Shown here: piece by piece, positions 23,458-35,500 of the stretch
Position numbering within the stretch: the first letter of the stretch is position 1
Layout: each line of letters starts with the position of its first letter
Assembly: GCF_037975245.1 (NCBI RefSeq)
Contig: NC_092577.1
Span: forward strand, 36,388,898-36,452,897
Direction of reading: 5' to 3'
Origin: Apostichopus japonicus
Taxonomy: Eukaryota; Echinodermata; Holothuroidea; Aspidochirotida; Stichopodidae
Length of the DNA stretch: 64,000 bases
Notes under the pieces: generated by a model
Seen by the model: only the letters and a program-made list of their open reading frames with translations
Database searches by the model: none
Told to the model about the DNA's origin: nothing
Translations under genes and position numbers: made by a program

Positions 23458-25023
23458 CAGAGCCGTATATAGAGAGAGTTTGGCCAACCATGTAACCGAT
23501 TTGGATTGGTCGAGAGGGAAAACGCCCACACAGGGTGGTAAAATAGGTCCACTTGAAAACTTTATAGCAGACGACACGCATACTCACAGTGTATAGACTA
23601 TCGTTTGTGTACACGAAAAAAGTACGAAATTATGAAAGAAATGGTGCTGGGGATGCTGCAATCGGTCAGAACATGGATATTGTTGTTTGATTATCCGACT
23701 GACCATAAAAGAAGAGGAATTTTTGGAAGTAGAAAGAACAAGATGGAGATCTAATGAAAAAAAGTCTGTGTAGCCTAGGCCCATACTAGCCATAGGCCCT
23801 AGTGTAATACGAGTAATGTACAAGCAATGCGAGAATTTTACGTTCAGACTGGTTTCTGTAATTACATGCATGGCTATTCTCTCTCGTTTTACGATCCACA
23901 AATTCGATTTCATTATGCCAGCTCTCCTAATCATAGGCATGGCAGTTTCAGTCGCACATATAGTTATCCTAATTCCTAGTTATCGTATGCCTAGGCTATG
24001 CCTAGCCTAAAGAAGTATCACTTTTAGTTTAATGTAAAAGGGTGGGCTAGCCTCTAGGCATCACGTAAAGCCCTAATCCTTAGTTAAGCCCGAAGCATAA
24101 GTTAAGCCTGGGCTTAGTTAGACCTGGACCATTCTTGCTATTACTACAACTGTTATAGCACATTACATAATATGGCACAGTATAAGGCCGAATTCAACTA
24201 GGTCTAAGGAAAACAAAGTAGCCTAGGCCTAAACTAGTTAGGCTAGGTCTATACTCATTGGCAACTTGTGGGTTGTGTACACATACAGGCCTAATTATAT
24301 AGACCCTTTTAGTATGCCATAAACAAGTGCCCAAATGGTTAAATGATCTTGGTTTGTGTTAATTGTCAGCATTGGCCTAGCCTTTTTAGGCTAACATGAA
24401 TTCAGCCTAATTTTTTCTTCTTCAAAAGTATAGCCTAGGCCTTGGTTTAATTTGGATGCAGTCAACTATCATTTATCAAAGTTGCATCAGTACCTCCTTA
24501 TTCCCTTAGTTGACACCCACATTGACGATTGAAGTTAAAAAAAATCTTTTTAAATTATCTTTAGACAGTAAATTTTAACTCCCTGAATTTCAGGACTTTT
24601 TTTACAAATCAAAGGTGACATGTGCTCTGAAGAAAAACCCCTAACATAAAAAGCCACAGTTAGCAGACTGTGATAATGACAAACCTGGTGAGTGACTACT
24701 AGACTGAAATCCAGTTCCTGCAACCACAGCAATAAAGTCTTTGTTTTAATCAATGCACTTGTGTGTTTCAAACTTTCAAATGGACACTCAATGGCAGTTG
24801 GTTAAGATATAAGGTTTTACCTTCATCATGGAAAGTTGAAGGGAATCTGCCTCATCATCTGAATAATGGACTCAAGGATAGCAACAAATCATGATTGGAT
24901 AATGATTTTGAGTAAGTAAATATCTGGCAATTTGAAAGTTTGTATTATTTTTTTACTTATTATTTAAGCTGTTTAGCTCACACACAAGCAAATGATCAAG
25001 TGACAACAACCGATGCAGTATAT

Positions 25024-25140
25024 TTAAAGGTATTGAAGACTTGCCCTAAACCGCATGCCCCGCTCTGAAAAAGTTTACTTTCCGTTGCTTGCAAGTGAAG
25101 TTTTTTTTGTGTCGCTACAAAATGCAGACAGTAATGAAAC
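25024..25140 (+). repeat. Interspersed repeat, copy 1
   Basis: Shares 'ttaaagg.attgaag', 'ctttccgttgctt.caagtgaagt' and 'gtcgcta...taatgaaac' with 57393-57492 in the same orientation. Family not recognised. Confidence 0.75.
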
Positions 25141-26864
25141 CTGATACCTTGTTATCTTTTATCTAGACCTGAGATGTCCACGCTGCTATGTGCACTGTGT
25201 TGTGGGTATTGACTGTGATGTTTGTATTGACTGTACACTAATGTCTATTTACAGATGGTAGCAAGCTGTATGTGTATTTTCTGGGATCAATGGTGGTGTC
25301 TAACACTTCTGTTACACCGCATTCGAAACTAGGTCAGATAACCGGCATGAGACGTTTCTTTGTGCGGGAGTCTCCACACCCTGTAAGGAGAAGTATTTAT
25401 ATCCCATTAATAGAGAAAAAATTATGTTTCAATTGGTAGCATGCAACTTAAAATTTGCAAACATTAGATACAATCAAACAATAACAAGGTTCATTTACAA
25501 GGTAATCTACTGCCCTTTATTTCACATTAGTGTCACATCAGAAGGTCACAGCTTTCAATAATTATACAAACAAATTCCCTTGATGGGTGCTTGGTTAGAT
25601 TCCTGCAATTTTCAAGTTTATCAATGTAATAAGTTCTGAATGTGGCAATGTGGAGAAGCTTTGGGATAATCTGTGGATAAGACTGCCAGACTATCAACAA
25701 GATTCCACATCCATTCAACTCCAACTGCTTCCTTCACCTCCTTGCAGATGTACCACATGTCCAAAAAAAAGTCAGCATTGGTTAATGTAATTAAAATCTG
25801 GCTTCCTCCTGAGCTGGCAAATACACATGAATTGTCAAGTACAGAGGTCAGTGTGAAACCAATGAAAGATCTTCTCAGCTTTCAAGAAAACAAAGACTTG
25901 AAGCTAAATTGACAGAGGCCACACTGATACCATTCCACTCTCATAAGATGAAGGTATAACACACACTTCATTTTGCTTCTGCGATGCAGTGCCTGGTAGA
26001 CTGTGAGGGTCACCCAATGGATGTTTTAACAACTGCCTGGTTTATAGAGCTCTGCAACAGATAATTCATCTTAATGTCTAGTCGTCATCCTGTCATGGCC
26101 TTGAGCAAGTTGAACCCACTTCAACACAAAGCAGCTATTGAATTCTTGTCTAGGTACTGTCAAATCCACATCACCATCATTGCTGGTTCCAGCTATGCTG
26201 ACCATGATAAAAGAGTACAATGAGGGTTTTTTAATTCACCCAACAGAGCTTGCATTCCAAAACCTTTGGGCAGCTGAAAAGATATTCAGAAATTGTTATA
26301 TATGAGTGTGTTTGTATGCATGCATATGTGTGATTTTCTTGCTTTACAGAACAGCTCCATTTTGATAAGCTATGTAACGCGGAAACCTGCCAATCATATG
26401 TTTGAAATAGGACAGGCTGAAACGATTCTTAAAAGAAAAGCTTAACGACTTCTTGCATTTTTATACATCACTGTTCAGGTAAGGCCAGTAAGGGCAGTAT
26501 GAAGAATAAGTAACAATTAATAATTATCATTATGGCCATTTGCTGTCTGCATAATAACAAACTGAATGATGTCATCAGCCCTGTGCTCAGTTGACAACAC
26601 TGACAAGTAGGCACACTATGTCAGTGTGATCCATGAAACCTTATTAAGGACATGACCGTATAGTATATATGTTAATGGAAAATACATAAGCTACAACATA
26701 CACCAGTATTCAGTTGTTGCAGGTTTTTTTTTTCTCGACAGACCCATTCAATCTGTTGCACCTACTATAGCCTAGTACTACATTCCTGAGAAATTAACAC
26801 CACAATATCATTCTTAGGTTTGCCCACAGACTCCCAACTATTGCTAACTCCTACACTCAAGTAT

Positions 26865-27190
26865 ATAGTTTAGTTTAGTAGAAATAAAGACCAGGAGAGA
26901 CATTCAAGTCCCCATTAAGGACCCTAAGGCTATATGAGAGGAATAAAACCGAGGACATCAAATGTCATACCCAATTACAATGCTTAATGTACTCATCCAA
27001 AGTATTCTTAAACCCATTCACACTACTTGCAATTCAACCTTCTCAGGCAAACCATTCCATCCATTCACAACCCTTGTATAAGTTGTATTAGACTTTAGAG
27101 AAAAAGTTATGCCGAATATTAATCCTACTATGTAACTTCTGGAGTTTAATACAATGACCTCTGGTACAACTACTTTTTGGCAAATCTGAA
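26865..27190 (-). pseudogene. Non-LTR retrotransposon 3' end (CR1/jockey-like RT tail)
   Basis: Minus-strand translation gives RGHCIKLQKLHSRINIRHNFF, then RVVNGWNGLPEKV and, after a frameshift, NTLDEYIKHCN. These are the usual last motifs of CR1/jockey-group reverse transcriptase ORFs. No other part of the element is present. It lies inside the hAT element, so it is either nested or captured. Confidence 0.75.
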
Positions 27191-27690
27191 AAGATCAGTG
27201 AAGCATAAATTGTCATTTTATGTGTAGGCCTACTTTATTTAATTGAAGGATCTATTAATGTAGGCCTGATGCTATAGTTGTGCGTCTGTAATCTAGCCTA
27301 GCCAGGACTGTGATGTGTGCTTTTCGTTTGTATGACTAAAGTAGGACTAGTAGTATGAGGCGTAAAATAAAAAAAGTGTACTGACAGGTTTTCAGCTAGT
27401 TTTCTATGCATTTCAGGTGTGAAGATAAACGTAAATGTCATTAACTAACGCATACTCTAATTCATTACCTGATATCCATTTTGTTCCTCGTATGCCTGTC
27501 AAAATCTGACATTCTGAGTCGCTTCGTTTGTTCGCAACGAGCACAGTGTGCAAAGTTGCTATATATTGTGTGTGGTGTTTTTCGTATTTCGCGCAACTGG
27601 TAACGACAACTGGACCTATTTTGATGCCCATGGTTTGCGTGTGACGTCACAAATCGCCAGTTGGCCAAACTCTCTCTATATACGGCTCTG

Positions 27691-27760
27691 CACTACTTTA
27701 TTGAATAGCGCCACTCATTTCAGATGCAGATTCACTATTGATGTCACCAAAATTTTACGG
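27691..27760. repeat. Continuation of the 'tagcgccac' repeat after the hAT insertion
   Basis: Begins with the 8-bp target duplication, then 'attgaatagcgccac', which continues the unit broken at 23457. Confidence 0.8.
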
Positions 27761-27935
27761 AGGTTGAAGTAATCTGATTCTTGACAATAGTAAGCTATAA
27801 GCATTATGCCATTACTATCCATCCTATTTAAACACACCCTGGTTTGTTGTCTACCCATATACAAGTCAAATGGCAATATGCGAGGTACAAGTTAGTTTAA
27901 TTTTTTGCAACATTTCCTATGAGTAATAGTGTACC

Positions 27936-28250
27936 GACTGGCTTGCCTAGTGGTTAGAGCATCCGCTTATCTGCCGGAAGGTTAGGGCTCGACTCCGGGC
28001 CGAGTCATACAAAAGACTTTAAAAATGGGACCTACTGCCATCTTTCTTGGTGCTCAGCATATAAGTATGGAGTGGGGGAATATGTGTCTGATTTGTATAT
28101 ACAATATGGCGCCGTGGCAGCTCATCGTGTATAGTCCACAGTGACTTGAAAACAGTTATGGAATGATAATAGACGGTTGGTTATAGGCACTGCGCCATGA
28201 GCGTCTTCGGGCGGATACCGGCGCAATACCAAATGTACACTATTTATAGT
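27936..28250 (+). mobile_element. tRNA-derived SINE
   Basis: The head has an A-box (TGCCTAGTGGTTAGAGC) and a B-box-like GGGCTCGACTCC. A conserved-looking central part follows (gggacctactgcc..cttggtgctcagc), and the tail ends 'gcgcaataccaaatgtac'. A short ATAGTGT may be the target duplication (about 27926 and 28246). This layout is typical of Pol III SINEs in marine invertebrates. Confidence 0.8.
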
Positions 28251-29394
28251 GTTGAACAGTGTAAAGAACTATTATGCTATAGCAAGTTCGAACGGTAGTG
28301 ACAGATGAGTGCATGTTTGTTGCTATTAAAGTTGTTTGTTGTGTTGAGTTCTAATTCTGATTAAGGCACCTAACATTCACACATACTTGGATAACAATTA
28401 ATCTGACTAAGTCTGTCACACAATCATTTACTTGCTCCTAATTAGCAACTTGTGAGCAATTTAATACAAATACAAAATATTCCATTTTAATATTTGATGA
28501 CTTGATTTGGGGACAGTAAACATTTATTTACATCTTATTTCATGATTCCCAATGACATAAATAGTTATCATTTGTAACAAATTTCTAGTAGATCAAAAGT
28601 AATATAGTGGACAAATGAAATTCGAAATTAACATTCTAATCGCCTGGCATAGATATTTTAGCATGCTACTTTCCCCTCTATTTCCAATACTCTACAAAAG
28701 AAACATTCCGCTGTCAGTTTTATACCTGAAACGCTAGATGTGCTTTACAATTGACAAATCCAAATAGGGAGAAAAAATCTTGTCAAAGGAAGATGTTGCT
28801 ATTTTATCAATGCATCAGATCTTATTGTCCTTAGGAAAACCGTCTGCTTTCTTTTTCGATCTTGATGGCATCATTACCGAATTTAAACACTTCAGTATTT
28901 TAGAACAGGCATTGGTCAAATCATGCATATTCATCAAGGAGCACAAAGTCAATGAAAGAAAGCACTAAAACTTTAAGAAAAGTGGTTCCATGAAGTCATT
29001 GTGTCATTAAAACTATGTTTCGTCTATATGGAATATCTATTCCATCTGTTTGGAATATTTGTAAGGCACAAGTATCCTTTACATATCTTGGATGACTTGA
29101 TGACAGGAATTAGGTACTCCTCTAGACATGGATTATAAGTTGGGTTATAGGCTAACTATCAATATGCGTAAGGGACTGACATGTTGTTACAATAATGTCT
29201 GTTAAATATCAGTGACGTGGGGATTGGGCACTCGAATTCCCCGGAATTATTAAGGTAGGCGTAAGATGAACACCCTTGCTAGCTTCGTAATTTTGGAACT
29301 ATTTAATTATTCGCTCGGCTTGTCAGGTGATTGCACGTGATGTACCTTCACACGTCAATCATCACAGAAATCGGGATTTGGAATATGTTAATGA

Positions 29395-29570
29395 GCTAAA
29401 TCGATGATATGTCGATTTAAACTAGTATATGTCGATTTGAATCGATGATATGTAGAATTAAACTGGTATATGTCGATTTAAATCGGTAGAAGTCAATTTA
29501 AGCTGCTGAAAACTGGTGTAACACGAAGGAAATTTGTATATGTCGATTTAAATCGGTATAAGTCCATCTC
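29395..29570. repeat. Minisatellite with palindromic core
   Basis: About six diverged repeats of 'atatgtcgatttaaatcggt', spaced about 22-25 nt apart, with a larger gap near 29500. The core CGATTTAAATCG is a perfect palindrome. Confidence 0.85.
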
Positions 29571-30326
29571 CCACGATTTGAGACTGATGGCCCGCCATTC
29601 GCCATACCACTGATCCAACTGAAGAAGTTCTTGATTGTTTACTGAGACGCTAAATGTAATGTAATGTTTTCGACTTGTGAAGGATTAACCTCATCAACCA
29701 TGGTTTGGTTTTTTCTCAGAAAAAGAATTATTTTACAACAACTTATCTCTCTTGTAGCGAGTCGTCGAGAGCTAGGTCGGAACTCCGGAACAATTGGGGC
29801 GGTAGGCCCTCCTTTGCAAAGATGTCCGTTGCAAGTTGTCCCAAAGTAATAACGGTCCAAGGGTAATGATCCACCCCCCACCCACTCTCTCTTTATCTTA
29901 AGGGGTCTGAAGTTGCAGCATATGTCCCAGGTATGGATTACCTCAATGCAAAACCTACACTACATTATATAGTTTGATTTAAAATAATATTAGGTTAGTA
30001 TAAGCTTCAGGCTACTTTAGTTTATCTTAACGCTTTGGTAAATTGTCTAGACTTATGCTATTGTGTTCATTCAATAATTTAAATTCTGTGTTATTTTCAA
30101 AATGTTAGCCTGTTTCCTATTTTAATTAGCTCTTAACCCAAGTATGCTAATAGATACTCTTCATTTGTTTGCGTTTGGTTGAAAAGGGGCTTTTGCGTAA
30201 TTCTTCCCCGGCTAAATGATAAAACAAATATGACGATTACATGTGAGCGACATGGCCTCAGCCCTCCCCCACCCTATCACCAGGACCCCCACTGTGAGCG
30301 TCACTGAACTGAATTCGTTCAAACTT

Positions 30327-30416
30327 ATATATATATATATATATATAGGCTATATATATATATATAGGCTATATATATATATAGGCTATATATATATAGG
30401 CTATATATATATATAA
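30327..30416. repeat. (TA)n microsatellite with GGC interruptions
   Basis: TA runs of 10-20 nt are broken at intervals by 'ggc', giving a higher-order 'atatatataggct' repeat. Confidence 0.9.
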
Positions 30417-32577
30417 TTCATCTTTCAATCGCTGTTGAACCTCCTGACACCACTTGCCAGTCCTGTTGTTTACTTGTAGCAACTTTTCACAGTGTCGTAT
30501 GTAGAAGATCAACACGAAACATACTTTAGGTACTGTATTGTGTACTGCGCAAAAATAACACCAAACAAAAATTTCCTTCCATATAAGAACAGCCAAGCTT
30601 TATTTAAGTATAGCAAAATGGAAAAGGGGGTGTTTAGGTCAAGACTAAGCATCACCTTAGTGATAAAAAAGTTTTTAGTTTAATATAGTTAAATATTTCG
30701 GTCAAGGGTGATAGGCAATTAATTTCTTAAGGTTGAATAAATTTAATTGACGGTGGTTACTATGGTTTCTAATTACATTTTAAAATAATGAATTGTAACG
30801 GATAAACTGTCAAGATTTGCTTACGTGACATAATTTACATATTGAAATGTGAATTCAATCATAAATTATATCACTGTTTTAACATTACATTCAACTTCAA
30901 ATAGCTCCTCAGAATGCTGTCAGCAAATTGTAGATTGTTGTCAGTTGAGAATATTCAAACAATAATACTTCCATGATTGCAAAACAACTTAAACTGTTTC
31001 TTAATTTTATGTACATGATTAAGGTTTATCGTTTTCAAATTTACAAATTAAAAATTAACCGCTTTAGTGTAAAATTTTAAATATTGATTAATAATAACTA
31101 AACATTTAATAGATATTTTCGAATGAAAGTAAACGTTTTTCTTTAACGAAATTAATATACATTGTTCTAGAATTTTTTTTTACTTAAGCTATAGTTTTCA
31201 AGATGCTTTGAGTTCTTGTCTTTAACAAAATCCAAGTTTACTATCGATCAATAAAAGTGATATACAGATAATTTCGTAAGGTTGAATAAAGGTAAATTAA
31301 CTGTAGTTACTATCTATACTTTCTTATACATAAAGATATAATAATATGTAATGAAAAATATTCAAGTCTAGCTAATAAGGCTACGTAATGTTAATCATGT
31401 GTTAGCACATTATTATAATATTATATTGTATTGTAGATTGTGCCAGTTTAGAATATACAACTAATTAGAAAAAACATTTAAAATTTTTTTGTTTTTTCTT
31501 TGAATTAAACAACACAAAAAATGATAATATTCTGTTCAATTATAAGTAATGTACGATGCCTGTTTTACATACTAAAACATTTATTAAAGTTTCTACCTCA
31601 ACTACGAAAAGAAATACTTTCACCGTTATATATATGAATATGCGTTTAAATTTTCAAAATTAAAAGACAGGACTAATATCTGACATGATAAAGGTAAACA
31701 TTATTTTTAAAATTACAATTTTCTTTCTTAAAACTTTTCATAGTTACAATTTTCTTCAGAGTTGAAAAGGAAAGTTTGGTTTCTTATATCGATGTGTGTT
31801 AATTTGTAAATATTGTTTAATAAAACGAATATACATGCTTCTGAAAGAAATTTATACGTTAAATATTGTTTCCAATGATTTGTCTCTTAAAAGAAACATT
31901 AACAGCTAGTTTCAGTTATCAAAATGGTTTGGAAATATAAGCTATATCAGCTCATTCATTTTGAAGTGTCAATAATGCTTAAAAACTTATAAAGTTGACT
32001 CCTGAAGTTTTACTTTCAGAAAAAAAGTCTAAGAGAACATTCCACGCGATTTCGAACAAGACCCATTGAATTTGTGTTCATATGAAACTTTATAATGCAT
32101 TTACAATATATCATATTTTAGCGAAACAATTTTGTCTTTTTAAATAGCCACAGTTATAAATATTAGTTGGGATGCGCCAATTACAGATTATTGTTTTCTT
32201 TAGATTGACACAAGAATCATAAACTTTCGGTAATAATTTTGAAATTAAAGATGAAAGTATTATTATAACTTTGTTACAAAATCGAAACTAACATTGAAGA
32301 GTTAAACTGGACAATGATTCAAGTCCACAGTGATGGTAAAACTATGTGACCAACTATCTCCTATATTTTTTTCCTCTTTTTTTCACTTTTTCTCCCTTCA
32401 AATTTGGAATATACTTCAAGTAGAGCTTAAAACGGTTACCGTAAACGATACTTTACTGAATGATATATCAGATCTGTAGAAAATGTGTACTGCGCGTGGT
32501 GTTATTTGCGTTTACAGCATATGTTGTATCTTAAATAAACGTGTACCGTCTTGCACTATAACCTATGCTGCTGCTGC

Positions 32578-35500
32578 CTATTTACTGTTCAGATGGTACT
32601 CCTTCCTTAAACTATTTAACGCATCTTCGTTTGAAACTGTAAGCCATTCTTTTGGGATCTCTGCTGGCTTTGCATTGTACAACTTCGCAAAATCATTATT
32701 GAAAGTTTGCAATACCCACTTCCAGTACAGTATTGGAGTTTTCCCTGTAATTGGGGTAATGTCCCAAGAAGGATAATCCTCGGCATAGTCCTTGTAAGGT
32801 CTATACTTCTCTGGTGGCCCTATGCTGCATCGATATTTCATGTCGGAGGCTACTAACATTGTGCATGGCTCGGATACCAGTTTAAGTGACTTTAAACCCC
32901 AATATCCTGCTACCCCCTGTGAGTAATGAAAGATAGCTTTGTGTGTATGTTCACCTCTGATTTGCAAATGGCAGGGTACTTTACAGAAAGGACAAACTTC
33001 CTTACACGTTCCTAAATGATCCAAGATATCAAATGCCACATCCCGCATTTTTGAGTAAAGCAGAGATGCTACTGACGGATCACTTAGTTTGTCTAATTGC
33101 CATCCTTTAGTAATATCTCTTTTCAATTGCGAAATGAACATGCTGTCCAACATCTTGGTAAATTCAGCAATGTCGCTTAGATTGAAATTCTCAACAGAAA
33201 ACTTTATATCCATTCCATACTCTGTCATGTACTCGCTTTGCAGAAATGTATTTGCCCATTCCCGAAATGTTGTTGTTTGTTTACCTTCACGTTCCGTCAA
33301 TTCATGTTTAGTCTTACGTAATGCAGATTGAACATAATCAAGTATTTCACTGATTTTTGTATATATTACGTCTGTAACCCAATATTGAGACCGTGTTGTT
33401 ATTTCAGTTAGAACCTTTTGGCTCAACCAATCGCTAACGAATGTATCATTGTCCTTTATAAAATCATGATACAATTTTGGCTCTTTCTTAAGACAGAGCT
33501 CTTCTAAAATTCTGCCAAGCATCCTCTGCTTATCATTATAGCAATCGTCTTTCCTCATTTGTTCTAAGAGTTTTACATTGAAGGCATTTAAAGTTACATT
33601 TCGCAAAACTGTCAAACACTCAGTATATGATCGCTTTACAGCCGCTCCACTCTTAATGGTTTCATCAACATAGCCTTTAAATTCGTCTTTTAAACATTCC
33701 TTCTCATTTTCAAACATTCTTTGCAATGAATTGTGACTTTCATACTGTCGTTGACAATCTTTGCAAACTGTACAAACCTCGTTCTGAACTTCACGAAGGT
33801 TACTAACCAAAGTTTCACTATTGACTTTGCTATCCGTTAATGCATTGTACACTTCTAGTAAAATAGTATCTACGCGACTTTCTTGAAACGGTATAACTTT
33901 CGCGTTATTTCTAAGATCCCTTCTATGACGATTTACAATTCCAAAAACTTCAATTTGAACTTTGTCCTTTAAGTCCTTAAATCTCAAAGTATTTATGCCA
34001 AACCAATGAGCAAAGTATTTCGGAATCCCAAATTTCGGCAAATGCATCTTCTCCCTCAATTTCTTGTCATCTTTCATCTCGTCAGTGTAAGCTTTGCTAT
34101 ATTCTGTACCAAGCATTAGTTTTCTAAGACTGTTATCACACGCCTGCTCGATATATCCCTCAGTAATTATAAATTTGTTGAAGTTTATTTCAAGCTGTTT
34201 GATTTTTTTATCCCAAAGTATGTAAAATTGTCTATCCAATTCCTCATGTTTGTCCTTCCAATAGTCAGTGCCTTTTGTGTCCTTTAATTGCTTTGCGGTT
34301 TTTTTAGCCTCACATTTCAGTTCTTCTTTTGCCTCTCTGGTGAAATTTGGCAATCCTTTTATATCGGCCTCATTTTGTAATTGTATCTCTTTTTTTTCTT
34401 TGATGTCTCTTTCAATATCTTTACCAATTCCGATTGTCTCATTTTTGATACTCTCTTGACGTCTTTTTACCTCCTCTTCGTCTGAATGCTCCTCTACGTA
34501 TTTATCTATTTTCTTATTTACATTTTCGCATTTTTCAGTTATTTTAATCTCCAGCCTCGTGTAAAAACTTTTTCTTGTAGCATTCTTGACATTTCCACCA
34601 TTGCTAAGTTCCCAATGAAATATCTCAGTTCTCATTTTTCCAATAAGTTTATTATGCTCTAGTCGGAATCTTTGGTTACTGAGGGCATCAAAACTATTTT
34701 GGAAATTAAAGACGAAGTCTTCTGATTTCACTGCATTCCATACATCCTTCAATCTTTGAACAAATTTTGCCATTGTAAACTGACGTTGGATTACCGGTTG
34801 ATTTGCTTTTGGTTTGAAAATGGCTTCCTTTAAAGCGTGAATTTTCTTACTTACCAGTGTAAACTGAGGCGAGATTACCGATTGATTTACTTTTGGTTTG
34901 AAAATGGCTTCCTTTAGGGCGTGAATTTTATCACTGTAGCCAGGATTTGGAGGAGACATTAAACCCATCCACAAGCATGGGAAAAACTGCAAGTCATCCT
35001 CTTCAGCTAGAGGAAATACATCTGAAAAATCTTGAATGTGTTCTACTCTTTCCTCAGCAGCAGCAATACGAGTGGCTTTGTTGAGAGCATCCTTTATTTT
35101 AGCCATGTTAGTTTTATTGTTAGCGGCAGCTGCTATGTCGCTCACTCTTTGCTGAATAATTCTGCAATTAGAAACCAAATCGACTTTCTTCATTCTTATC
35201 AAAGCATGGACAGCTATTTGCAATATGCCAATCATATCTGGGCCAATAGTTTCTTGACCGATATTCAATAGGGTAAGGTCCCCTATGCACATGACCAGTG
35301 TCGCTATCGAATTATCAAATGTGTGGTCGTTCAGAACAGTTCGATCTGGAGAATGCAATCCTTCAGTATCAATAATCAAAAGATACTCAAAACCAAGCTG
35401 TTTATGAAATGCTTTATTCACTTTTAACAATTGTAGGTATAACCCCCGTGTGCATCTACCAGCACGTACCGGAAACCTGACCCCAAACATACTATTTAAG

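Larger units (their letters stand above)
23458..27690. mobile_element. hAT-type DNA transposon, 4.2 kb, non-autonomous or decayed
   Basis: The ends are inverted repeats starting CAGAGCCGTATATAGAG and closing CTCTATATACGGCTCTG, about 30 bp in length. The 8-bp sequence CACTACTT flanks both ends (23450-23457 and 27691-27698). CA..TG ends with an 8-bp target duplication are the hAT signature. I find no long transposase frame. The interior is rich in TAGGCCT-like words (about 23770-24440) and holds a retroelement fragment. Confidence 0.88.
28251..32577. other. AT-rich intergenic region
   Basis: No gene I can support. Short open frames at 28780-28968 and 29639-29881 match nothing I recognise. It contains a minisatellite (29395-29570) and a TA-rich microsatellite (30327-30416). 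About 30600-32460 is extremely AT-rich and featureless. The 3' UTR of GVIN-like gene 2 must start at the right edge; I see no clear poly(A) signal. Confidence 0.5.

Noticed and set aside
23209-23472. 87-codon repeat protein
   Set aside because: The result of a 99-bp DNA repeat in a non-coding repeat field.
28780-28968. 62-codon frame with 'AFFFDLDGI', like a HAD phosphatase start
   Set aside because: Too short, no further HAD motifs, and in AT-rich DNA with no splice partners seen.
29395-29570. CRISPR-like array of short repeats
   Set aside because: Repeats are diverged, spacers are nearly absent and the genome is eukaryotic. It is a minisatellite.
29639-29881. Overlapping open frames on both strands (81 and 62 codons)
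   Set aside because: No motif recognised and no splice context. Could be a relic of something, but unsupported.
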